DNA of 64,000 nt from Coix lacryma-jobi var. lacryma-jobi. Taxonomy: Eukaryota; Streptophyta; Magnoliopsida; Poales; Poaceae. Below the pieces are notes generated by a model. The model was given only the letters and a program-made list of their open reading frames with translations. It was not told the origin of the DNA and did not search any database. The stretch lies in the NCBI GenBank assembly GCA_009763385.1, contig CM019824.1, positions 178,850,725 to 178,914,724 on the forward strand, read 5' to 3'. Positions 21,198-30,667 of this stretch are shown in pieces. Positions within the stretch are counted from its first letter, which is position 1; each line of letters opens with the position of its first letter. The position numbers were made by a program, and so were the translations under genes.

Positions 21198-23104
21198 ATG
21201 TCGGATTATATTCCTAGGTTCGATCTCAACTTGCTGGCATCACAAGATGATGAAGGCAACGTGTTTGATCTCAACGAGCCCGCCGACGCTGGTCTCGACG
21301 TCGTGTTTGATTTCAACGAGCCCGCCGACGCCGACGCTGACGCCGACGGCGTGCTTGATCTGGACGAGCAACAAGACGATGACGCCAACGACGTGTTCAA
21401 TCTCAACGAGCCAGAAGATCACCACGGCGGTATGCATCACTTAGCTGTATCCTTTTAGTTGTTCAGATTATTTTTGGTTCTCATCATTTGTTTCATTTTT
21501 TTTACAGTACTTGATTTGAACTTACCAGTAGATGAGTTTGGGGCTGTTGATTTCGACTATGTACAAGATCTTGCTGGTAACTTCTTTTTGTCACAATCAC
21601 TTTCCTTGTAATAGAACATGCTGTCCATAACGTGATTCTTTTTTCCTTGTAATAGAACATGCTGTCCACAACGTGATTCTTTTTTCCTTGTAATAGAACA
21701 TGCTGCCCAAAACGCCAACGTGCACGCAGTTCACCAGAGGAAAGACATGACTGAAGATCAGAGAAAGCGAGTTTACCAAGCTTTGCTAGCTAGAAGCAAC
21801 AATGGTACACTGCACAAGAAAGACACTACATTTGTTGCTGCTCAATTTGGCATTCATCAACGGACAGCTCAGCGTGTTTGGAAACGAGGTAAAACACAAC
21901 TTAGAAACGCTGTACCGGTTGTTGTTTCTAGTCTAAAGAAGGGTACAGTTGGACGTAAAGCCATACCTTTTGATTTGGAAGCATTGCGTGACATTCCTCT
22001 TAAGGACAGAATGACTATAGAGGATGTGTGCAACAAACTAAACATTAGCAAATGGAGGGTTCAAAAGTATTTGAGCAAAGGATTGATTAGGCGCCACTCT
22101 AGTAGCATCAAACCATATCTCACTGAAGCTAACAAAAAGTCTAGGTTACAATGGTGTGTTGACATGGTTAATAGGGAGTTGCTTGATGATCCAAGGTTTA
22201 AGGAGTTGTATGACTTCGTGTTCATCGATGAGAAATGGTTCTACCTACATCAAAGATCTGAAAACTATTATTTGCTACCTGAAGAAGATGAACCCCATCG
22301 TACTTGTAAGAATAAGAACTACATCCCTAGGCTCATGTTCTTGTGTGTTTGCGCTCGGCCAAGGTTTAGAGATGGGGAATGTATTTTTGATGGTAAGATT
22401 GGTTGTTTTCCACTTGTTCAATATGAACCGGCTCAAAGAGGCAATGAAAGGACCGGTCGTGTCCGTGGAGACTTGGTTATGAAGCCCATAACTTCGATCA
22501 CTAGAGAAGTGATTAGAGGTTTTATGATTAACCAAGTGTTGCCCGCTATTAGAGCTAAGTGGCCAAGAGAAGATGTGGGTAGACCAATATTCATTCAACA
22601 AGACAATGCACCTTCCCACTTGAAATTGGATGACCCAGAATTTTGTGAGGCAGCTAAGCTAGGAGGATTTGATATTCGCTTAATATGTCAACCACCAAAC
22701 TCTCCAGATTTCAACATTCTTGACTTGGGTTTTTTTCGAGCTATACAAGCAATTCAATATCAAAAGAATGCAAAGACAATGGAGGATCTCCTTCCAGCCG
22801 TGCAAGCGGTAATGTGCTCAATAATTGTACATAACCAAATTAAACTTGCATTACAATTTTTGCTAACCCATTTAAACTTGCATTACAATTGTAGGCATTC
22901 ATGGAGTACTCACCACAACTTGCAAACCGAATGTTCCTAACACTACAAGGCGTTTTGATGGAAGCTATGAAGAATAAAGGTTGCAACAACTACAAGATAC
23001 CTCACATGAAAAAAGGAACATTGGAAAGACTAGGTCTGCTACCATCTTGTATCCCTTGTGATCCATCTGTCCTAGATGAAGCCGTGGCCACTCTTTCTGC
23101 ATGA
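21198..23104 (+). CDS. Mariner-like transposase, DD39D, intact
   Basis: Spliced as join(21198..21429, 21508..21576, 21697..22808, 22895..23104), all GT-AG with consistent phase, giving 540 aa with no internal stop. Residues ~1-100 are acidic and repeat DLN-type motifs (FDLNEPAD, FDFNEPAD, FNLNEPED, LDLNLPVD). A helix-turn-helix DNA-binding region follows (AQFGIHQRTAQRVWKRG; MTIEDVCNKLNISKWRVQKY). The catalytic triad is Asp in FIDEKWF, Asp in QQDNAPSH, and a third Asp 39 residues later in NSPDFNILDLGFF, as in plant mariners. The C-terminal exon ends KIPHMKKGTLERLGLLP. The enzyme excises and reinserts the element at TA and could also mobilise Stowaway MITEs. The ORF is intact; activity is inferred. 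Confidence 0.93.
21604..21726 (+). repeat. 41-bp triplication covering the intron 2 splice acceptor
   Basis: CCTTGTAATAGAACATGCTG occurs three times at 41-bp spacing, placing candidate AG acceptors at 21613-21614, 21654-21655 and 21695-21696. Only the third keeps the transposase frame open; the first hits a TAA after 12 complete codons. Confidence 0.85.
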
Positions 23105-23237
23105 AAGAAATATATTGATGGTTGTTAGCATTAGTAGTAGAGACAACTTGTGTAATGAAAGTAGTAGTAGATTGATCTTGTATCCTTTGTACTCATGTTG
23201 CATGAAAGTATCAGTGAATTAGAACTCAGTGACGATC

Positions 23238-23855
23238 TTACCGTGCTGCTTTGGCGTCCTCCATAGCCTTCTTGGCAGCGAGCTTACGCTCGCGCCTCTC
23301 CTTAGCTTCCTCTTCGACCTTCTTCAGCACCTCTGGAGGCAGCAAGATTTTCTCCATGCTGACTCCGAACACCACTTTGTTGACATCTGGAATGAACAAC
23401 TCGCACTCGAATTTGTCGATGCCATGAACAACAGCGAAGATCAAGTAGTCGTCGTGCTTGAGACCACAACGAGAGCATGGATACTTCCCAGTGTGCACAC
23501 GATCCCATGCTTCGCGGTTAAGATGAACAACTTGACAGCGGCCACAAATAAAAGCTCCAGGCGGCAAAGAATCCGGCGACTCCATGGAGTCCGGCACCAT
23601 GGACAGCAGGTCGACGGAGTCCATGGACAGCATCGGCGACTCCATGGAGTCCGGCGCCATGGCCAGCAGGTCGACGGAGTCCGCGGCGACCTCGTCCGAC
23701 TCGTGCCCGACGTCGTCCGCGGCGACGGTCTCCTCTGACTCAGGCACGATCTCCACCGAGTCCGGCGCAGCGATCTCCTCGGACTCCTCCGGCGATCTCC
23801 TCGGACTCCTACGGCAGTGCGCGACGATCTCCTTGGCCACCGGCTTGGACTCCAT
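23238..23855 (-). CDS. Second ORF of the mariner element: zinc-ribbon protein, unknown
   Basis: An uninterrupted 205-codon ORF, convergent with the transposase gene (stop codons 134 bp apart) and wholly inside the TIRs. Residues 20-60 are acidic and Ser-rich. Residues 60-98 are two copies of a 20-residue repeat (SVDLLAMAPDSMESP / SVDLLSMVPDSMESP). Cys104, Cys107, Cys127 and Cys130 form CX2C-X19-CX2C, a zinc-ribbon pattern, followed by a hydrophobic stretch (DYLIFAVVHGIDKFECELFIP). The tail is charged and helical with possible NLS (KERRERKLAAKKAMEDAKAAR). I recognise no family. It may be an accessory transposition protein, a regulator, or a captured host gene fragment. I found no TATA box upstream on the minus strand. 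The ATG at 23853-23855 is the first in frame. Confidence 0.6.
   Translation of the reverse strand: MESKPVAKEIVAHCRRSPRRSPEESEEIAAPDSVEIVPESEETVAADDVGHESDEVAADSVDLLAMAPDSMESPMLSMDSVDLLSMVPDSMESPDSLPPGAFICGRCQVVHLNREAWDRVHTGKYPCSRCGLKHDDYLIFAVVHGIDKFECELFIPDVNKVVFGVSMEKILLPPEVLKKVEEEAKERRERKLAAKKAMEDAKAAR
23577..23696. repeat. 60-bp tandem repeat, 2 units, within the zinc-ribbon ORF
   Basis: GCGACTCCATGGAGTCCGGC...CAGCAGGTCGACGGAGTCC recurs at a 60-bp interval (23577 and 23637) and encodes the duplicated 20-residue block of the minus-strand ORF. Confidence 0.85.
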
Positions 23856-24153
23856 GACTTGGGCGAGCAGCGAGCTTGCCGGCGGCGAGCACGAGTGGCG
23901 AGAAGACGAGGCGAGAGGGAAGCAGGCGAGACGACGAGAGCGGCATGCGGCGCTATTAATCTGGCAAGCGCAGGACGCGAGGCGACGGATGCATGCGCAG
24001 GACGCGAGGCGACGGATGCACGCGTATGCGAGGCGACGAGAGCACTCGAGGGGTAGGATCGTCTAGTTTTGGTGGACCACGCCAGAATGACTTGCTTTGC
24101 TCGTTTACATCCGGACTCCAGGACGACCTTTTTTAACGATATGGAGGGAGTAT

Positions 24154-25439
24154 ATAGATGGGAAACAGCAGGGAATGAAAAAAAATAAAGAAAAACATGT
24201 GGCTGCCATCGACCGACCAACCGCGATGGATCCATGCATGCATGTAAAGTGCACGCATACGCATGCATATATGTCGTGGTTCAGTTACAAGGCGGGGACG
24301 ATCGATCGATCAGAGAGAAAATATGTGTGATGTAGGGTTGAGTGCAGGTCACAATTGGAGGATTGAGTTTGTTCTTGTCTCATTTGACTGCACATGAATA
24401 TACCTCAATTTATATGAGTTAGAGTGTGACTTGAACTAAATTAGACCATAATACTTCTCAAACCACGTGAATTAGAGTGTATTCGTGTGTAGCCAAATAA
24501 GCCCTCGTACATACAGTTTGAATTGTTTTTTCGACGTCAACGATGGATAAATGTGTGCACTGTGCAGTGCACGATTGTGTGCGGATGGATAGAAAGGGCG
24601 GCCGGCCGGCCGCCGGCTAATTGGTTTGGCTTCCGGCCACCACCGGCATATACATATAATAAAATGCATGCATGATCTCGATCGGCCTAGCTGGCCTTTT
24701 ACACTCATACAGTACATGTAAATTGTAGTATTACGATAATTACATCGTTGTCATCTGTAGTCAGACGATGTAGGGTGAACAGATTTTGGAGTATCACATC
24801 GGATGTTATGGTACTAATTTAGTCTATTAAAATTAAATTAATTATAAAACTAATTACACCGCCTTATAGTACTTAATGAGACTGAGCTATTAAGTCCAAT
24901 TAATCTATCATTAGTATATATTTACTGTAGCATCGTATTATATTAAATCATGAATTAATTAGGTTTAATAGATTCGTCTTGCGAAGTAGACTCTGGCTGA
25001 TAAATTAGTTTTATAAATAGTATGTATTTAATAATGCATACATATGTCCCAATAATATTGATCTAATTGGTGATTTTTTTTTGGTGTAACATCTAATCAG
25101 CGCCACATGGAAATGGAACGGCAACGTACGCGCACAACCGCAATGCTAGTGGCATGGCACTGCATGCCGCCAGTCTGCTGACCGACGACGACGATGCGTG
25201 GCCGGGGACTGCACTCGATCTGCAGGGAACGATGGATCGTACGCGTGCATGCGGTGGGCCGGCAAAAAGGCCATGAAAACGACGGAGCACTAGTAGCACC
25301 CCCCCCCCCCCCAAAAAAAAAAAAGAAACGAGCACGCGTCGATGGTCGACCACAAGGATTCGGTGAAGATTATTGAGTTAATTCATTCATGGTTAGACGT
25401 CGTGTAGTACGTAGTAGGAGGAGGAGGCATCTGCTATGA

Positions 25440-25485
<46 letters not shown>

Positions 25486-25635
25486 CACATGTATATATAG
25501 ACTAGCATCAAAACATTAAGAGGGGACAGTTTTGGAGACCGTTATTGTCCGCGCGTGCTAGCTTAGACCGTAGTTAGGTCTCGACCCATACACCTTATTT
25601 TTCTCCCACCGTCACCGCGTCCCGGCCTCTCTATG
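24154..25635. other. Intergenic; MITE-like fragment and simple repeats
   Basis: No gene seen. 24806-25080 has the AATTAATT, TAGTATATATTTACTGTAGCATC and GATTCGTCTTGCGAA phrases common inside grass MITEs, but no clear ends. A C-tract followed by an A-tract lies at 25301-25324 and a (TA)n microsatellite at 25441-25483. Confidence 0.45.
25441..25483. repeat. (TA)n microsatellite
   Basis: About 43 bp of uninterrupted alternating T and A. Confidence 0.95.
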
Positions 25636-25930
25636 CACTACAGGAAAAACTCACTTTGTCAAGTATCGTACTCTTTGCCGAATGTTTTTTTCGGCACTCG
25701 GCAACAAACTTTTTGTCTAAGTGCCAAATAAAAAACACTTAGAAAAAAACACTCAATAAAAAATTCTTTGTCAAATGCCAAAAAAACACTCGGCAAAGAG
25801 CTGAGTGTTTTATTTGGCACTCGGCATACTATTTTTTTTTGTACTCTGCAAAGAATTTCTTTACCGAGTGTTTTTTCTGGCATCCGACAAAGAGCTCTTT
25901 GCCGAGTGTTTTTTTTACACCCGACAAAGA
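25636..25930. mobile_element. CACTA transposon terminus, truncated
   Basis: It begins CACTACAGGAAAAACTCAC, the En/Spm-type end. Repeated sub-terminal motifs follow in both orientations (CTTTGCCGAGTG, CACTCGGCAAAG, TTTGGCACTCGGCA). I could not find the opposite terminus in the window, so this looks like one end of a deleted copy. Confidence 0.6.
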
Positions 25931-26371
25931 CAATTTTGAAGCCACATTTTAAAGTAGTAAATTAATCTAAATAAAAAAAAGTTTTCAAATACAAAGTTGT
26001 TTAACTTATCAAGATGAACAATTTTTGTTTTGGTGATTTCTTCATTTGACAAACTTTAAATAAATTTGTTTACAGATCTTACATCTCTCTCCGATAGTTT
26101 ATGAAACTATAAGAGTGGTATATAAGATTTGTGAATAATATTAGAACTACAATGTCGGATGTATAAATCGTCAAACAACCAAAATAAACTTTATAGATCT
26201 TGACACGTTATGAAAACTTGTAGCAGATTGAATTGTAACCACAACATCTGATGTGACAGAAGCGTGAAAACAAACACGTCCTAATAACCCTTTTTCCTTT
26301 TGGACGGAAAGTTCTCTTTATTAGCGGGGGTCGCCGCTGGTCCACCTAGCCCCACTAGGGCACTGCGTACT
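25931..26371. other. Intergenic or remnant CACTA interior
   Basis: AT-rich with no ORF of note. It may be decayed sequence of the CACTA element whose end lies at 25636. Confidence 0.35.
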
Positions 26372-26373
26372 TA

Positions 26374-26630
26374 CTCCCTCAGTCCAAGAAAACATGCAAT
26401 TCTAGCACAGTATCATGTTTTAGTATTTTGAGTTTAAACAATTATAGATAAAAATATATTAATATTTATGATATTAAATAAATATTATTATATTAATTAT
26501 AAAATGTACTTTCATAATAAATTTATTTGGATTAATAAATGTTAATATTATTTATTAGAAATGTGGTCAAATGCGAGGTACTTTTATGGGCACGTATCTC
26601 ATAGTTGCATGTTTTTATGGACGAAACGAG
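26374..26630. mobile_element. Stowaway MITE, second copy of the 3504 family
   Basis: Ends CTCCCTCAGTCCAAGAAAAC and complement of CTCGTTTCGTCCATAAAAAC, with TA at 26372-26373 and 26631-26632. Same length (257 bp) and interior as 3504-3760. Confidence 0.85.
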
Positions 26631-26632
26631 TA

Positions 26633-27109
26633 CTAGCAGCAACAAGCTTGTTCAATTCGTGGATGATAATGAATTCACAGTCTGTCGATCGATCGGGCCT
26701 GATGAGACTGACAAGAGAGAGAGAGATGCATGCAGCAAATATTTGCAATGTCCACATCTGTGCAGAATTTGCGTGTCCCTCGACAGTGGACAGTTTGCGG
26801 CTGCCACCACCGACCCACCCACAGACCCAACAATCAACCCAGGTACTTCTTATTTTGATAAAAATTAAATAAAAAATAATATATGTATATGTATATTTAT
26901 ATAAAAGTATTTGTTAAGACAAATCTTTTCATATGATTTTACAAACACAATAACTTAGAAATAATGTTTAACTCAAACGTTGTTCGAAAAAAAATTTGTT
27001 TTATAGGTATAGAAGGAGTGTACACGGTCACTATGCACACCGTACCAGTAATTCATCGTAGGTAGTAACTCCAAACAGATCATCATCTATCTCTCTATAT
27101 CTTAAACCC

Positions 27110-27181
<72 letters not shown>

Positions 27182-27292
27182 TTAAGGAAAAACCCGAATT
27201 TGTGTTTTTAGAGAACTGTTCCTGCAGTAAAATATAAGCAACTAATATGAGCACCATCCCAGTGGATAATAGTCCAACTCATCATATTAGCT
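26633..27292. other. Intergenic, with a TCTA/TA microsatellite
   Basis: No gene seen. (TCTA)n running into (TA)n occupies about 27110-27177. 26850-27020 is AT-rich and ends AGAAGGAGTGTAC, a possible eroded Stowaway. Confidence 0.5.
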
Positions 27293-27295
27293 TAA

Positions 27296-27413
27296 GGGCT
27301 TGTTTGAATGTACATGTATTTAGCTAAATCCACATGTATTGAAGTGTATTTGAACTAGATTCCACTCCAATCTATCTAGTTTGAGGTAGATACATACGCA
27401 TCCAAACAAGGCC
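27296..27413. mobile_element. Tourist-like MITE, 118 bp
   Basis: Ends GGGCTTGTTTGAATG and CATCCAAACAAGGCC are inverted, with TAA at 27293-27295 and 27414-27416. Confidence 0.7.
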
Positions 27414-27526
27414 TAAAACGACTATCCATGTAATAATAGAAAGTTGATTTGATTGGATTTTCCAAGTTAACTAAGGCTGATTATTAGTTACCTAAGTCAG
27501 GCAGCCTCGCAGGGTCCCGGCGATGC

Positions 27527-30500
27527 ATGAGGCCGCGACTGTCCTTAGCTCCGGCGATCAAGGCAAGGCTAAGGCCTCGGCCACCCTCGTCGAGCGCCTG
27601 CAAGGACAACCTCGTTGCCACGGATTTCACAAGGGCGAGGGCAAAATTATTTGCAATTGTGGATTCTGTGGCTGCGATCTGCTCTAAGCCACCGGCCACG
27701 CACGGGATGGAATTTCCATCCTCCAAGTTCTGGCGTGGAAACTTGGATTCAGATGAATCAGATGAGGAAGTCGAAGAGGAGATCGTTGTTGAAGAAGAAG
27801 GAAACCCAGCCACGCCAGATCCTTCGTCTGTGGCTTCTGCAGAGGTTTGGAGTCCATCCACTTCCGAGCTTATCGCGGTGGCAGCGGAGGTCGGCTTCTC
27901 TTCACAGGATCTTCTCCAGGCTGAACATGAACTCAACCAACGTTCTCCGGTAAGTGCTATTTCTTCTTCTGGTGGTACTCCGCCGTTGGCGAAACGCATC
28001 ATATCGGCGCTGGTGCAACATCGTTCGAAGCCTACTCCATGGCGAGGTCAGCTGCCACCTCCAAGGGTTTCTCCCCCACGGACTCTTGGAGACGCACTGG
28101 AGGTTGCTCGGATAAGCAAATCCTCACCTTGCAGAAGTGGCTTTCGTCGTTCATCAATGCCGGTGTTGCTGGCCGGAGCTACCAGTTCGCCAGATTCTAG
28201 GTTATTAAGTGGGATACCGAAATTACCGTCCGTAGTCAGTTTTGGCAATACGGAGGGTGTGCCGAGAGTTACGCTATGCAATTCAAATTCAAATTTGGAA
28301 CAGCGTACAGGCCGAGATTTGGTATGTATTGGGCCTGGGAAGTGGTACCGGCCTGTGAAGGGTCTGGCCGATCTCTTCTCACGTACTGGAACCAGAATAC
28401 GGTACCCTAATTCCAGCCGCCAATCGTTTTCTCACGCATCTCGATCTTACGCCGACGTCGTGCGTTCGTTTCGTCCTCCGGCAATGGTTGGACGCGGCGG
28501 TCATCCACTTGGTTCCCAACCAGCATTGAACCAAAACCAACAACCCAACCACGCTGCCCCAACTTTTCACCAGCAGGCGACATACTCTCAGGGCTACCAC
28601 GGTGGCCAATCCCAGCGTTTTAGTCCCGGTTTTAACCATGGTTTTAATGTTGGTTACGGTGGCCATGGAAGTGGCTTTCAAGCCAGTGGCTTCCAGCATG
28701 GTGGATTTGGTGGCCGAGGATACAATGCGCACCGTGGAGGTTTCGGCGGTGGCCGCCGGGGGAGGAGAGGCCGTGGCTATGGCAGCCACGGATTCGGCAA
28801 CAACTACGGTCCGGGCTTCGGCGGTGGCCGGGGCTATCGAGGAGGCTTCGACTCGTACGAGACTGCAAGAACAGGCTCTGGCCATGCTGGTACTAGCAAC
28901 ATTGTTGGGCAAGGGACCGCACCATCCCATCCCCAGCAAGTTCAACAGGAGGTGACGACCAAGGCGGTGACGACCAAGGCTACTTTGCTCCCAGGTACTA
29001 GCACAAAGGTTACGAGTTCGAGTTTTATTGCACGGGAAAATGCAGGAGATGGGGTATTTGTAAATGCAGATGTTGCAGCTATGCAAATTGACAATGAAGT
29101 AGGGGCTATGGTTCCAAAGAAAGGGAGTGGAAAGAATAAACCCTTCTGCTATCGATGCCTAACTAAAGGGCACGTAATGAGTGACTGCACAACACTAATC
29201 TGCTGTGATATTTGTGATAGTGATTCTCACGTCACCAAAGCTTGCCCTTCTATGAAGGGTGCAACACCTACAGCAGAGTTATGTGGTTATGCAGTTCCAG
29301 GTTTGGGTTTTTATTATATACCCTTTTTAGGTAACCAAAAGTCAAAAATTGATCCTACAGAGGCAATAGTGAAGGTCTCTGATGGTTCTCTTACTGTGAA
29401 ACAAGTCACAGTAGAGCTGGAGAGACTCATACCAAACTGGAAATGGGTTGTGGAAGAAATTAATGAAAACTCTTTTGCCACGACTTTTTCATCCAGTGCT
29501 GAGCTTAAACGGATGGACATTGGGGTCCCGTGGAAGCAAGGAGTGCGAAAGGTAAATTGAATATTTCAGAGAAAAAAGATGCAGAGGTGTACAAGTATGA
29601 AATTCCTAAAGTTGGGTGCAGTTCCGTGGTCTCCCGAGCGACTTACGGAATTTTCCTATCATCTGGGCTGTGGGTACTATTCTTGGTGCCACAAAGATGG
29701 TGGACATGAAATTTACCAAGCGATTTGGAAGACCAAGGCTGAGAGTTGCTGTACTAAGTCCGGAACTGATTCTGGATTTAGTTGACGTGGTAATTGGAGA
29801 ATTTGTGTATGAACTCCAATTCCGGGTAGAAACAGAGGAGGAGGAAAATGACCCAAGACTAATTGACATGGATAATCAATCAGGTGAATCCGGTGGAAAG
29901 GATGATGGTCTGGACAGTCTCAACAAAGACTCAGCACCTCATACTAAGGCACAAGACTCCAACAAAGAGAACGCGGAAAAAGATAAGAAAGATGGGAACT
30001 CCTCTGCTCCTCCAGCAGCAAAAAATTTGAGCAAAGGGACTCATGCTGCTGTTCTGTCACGACCTATTTTGGAGCTGAAGTCGACCGAGCTATGCGACTC
30101 AACCAAGGCTTGGGTGGCCAAATCCTTCCAAGAGCCTTTGATTTTAAACCCTCCTGCACAAACCCCTGCTGAGAATACCACGCCTACCCGTAGAAGCAAA
30201 CGCAATGCGGCGATAGGCGACCAAGATGCTACTGAGAGAGCGGCCAAGCTAAAGGCACGCAAAAATTTAGAGGAACCTAATTTTTTATGTAACTCTTTCT
30301 TTCTCTAATGATGTAGTTGCTCAAAATATCAATAAGGTGGGGGTTCTGTTAGGTTCAAATGATGCTAGTATTAGTAAGTCGATAAACAATCTTAGACATG
30401 TGGAAAGGAGTAGGCTGCATGTGTCACCTAAACAAAAGGAACTACATGCTAGTAGCAAGCAATTGCATTATAACTTAACAGATTCAGAGGATGAACTTGA

Positions 30501-30630
30501 TCTCTTAGCTATTGACCAACTTTGTGGTGAGATAGCCGAGGGTATGAGTGAAGGGGAAGCCAGTGATCTCTATGATCTACAGGTGCTGTCCCAAAAAAAT
30601 AAATCAAGTTCAAAAAGAAAAATAAGCTAG
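27527..30630 (+). pseudogene. LINE ORF1, zinc-knuckle RNA-binding protein, frameshifted
   Basis: The ATG at 27527 opens 677 codons. An acidic N-terminal part is followed by a Gly/Phe/Tyr-rich low-complexity stretch (about 28600-28870, e.g. GGFGGRGYNAHRGGFGGG) and a double knuckle of the type CYRCLTKGHVMSDC + CDICDSDSHVTKAC at 29147-29250. The frame then breaks near 29540-29560 and again near 29613, where the expected continuation resumes in a new phase (QFRGLPSDLRNFPIIWAVGT, 29617 onward). It breaks once more at the T6 run 30281-30286 before ending at 30630. ORF1 proteins coat LINE RNA. The Gly-rich segment resembles RGG/prion-like RNA-binding domains. Confidence 0.85.
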
Positions 30631-30667
30631 ACAAAAGGAAATCAAAAGAGAACCATTAGTTTAACAA

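Larger units (their letters stand above)
20675..24151 (+). mobile_element. Autonomous-looking mariner-like element, 3.48 kb
   Basis: Inverted ends start CTCCCTCCATACTGGTAAAG (20675) and CTCCCTCCATATCGTTAAAA (complement, from 24151). Both continue into AAGGTCGT, and TA target sites lie at 20673-20674 and 24152-24153. Inside are a four-exon transposase gene (21198-23104) and a convergent second ORF (23238-23855). Plant mariner elements (Osmar group) are the source of Stowaway MITEs, and these ends fit. Intact ends, TSD and ORFs suggest recent activity. Confidence 0.92.

Noticed and set aside
23441..24268. 275-codon minus-strand ORF overlapping the zinc-ribbon ORF
   Set aside because: Arg/Ser-rich shadow frame that extends past the transposon TIR.
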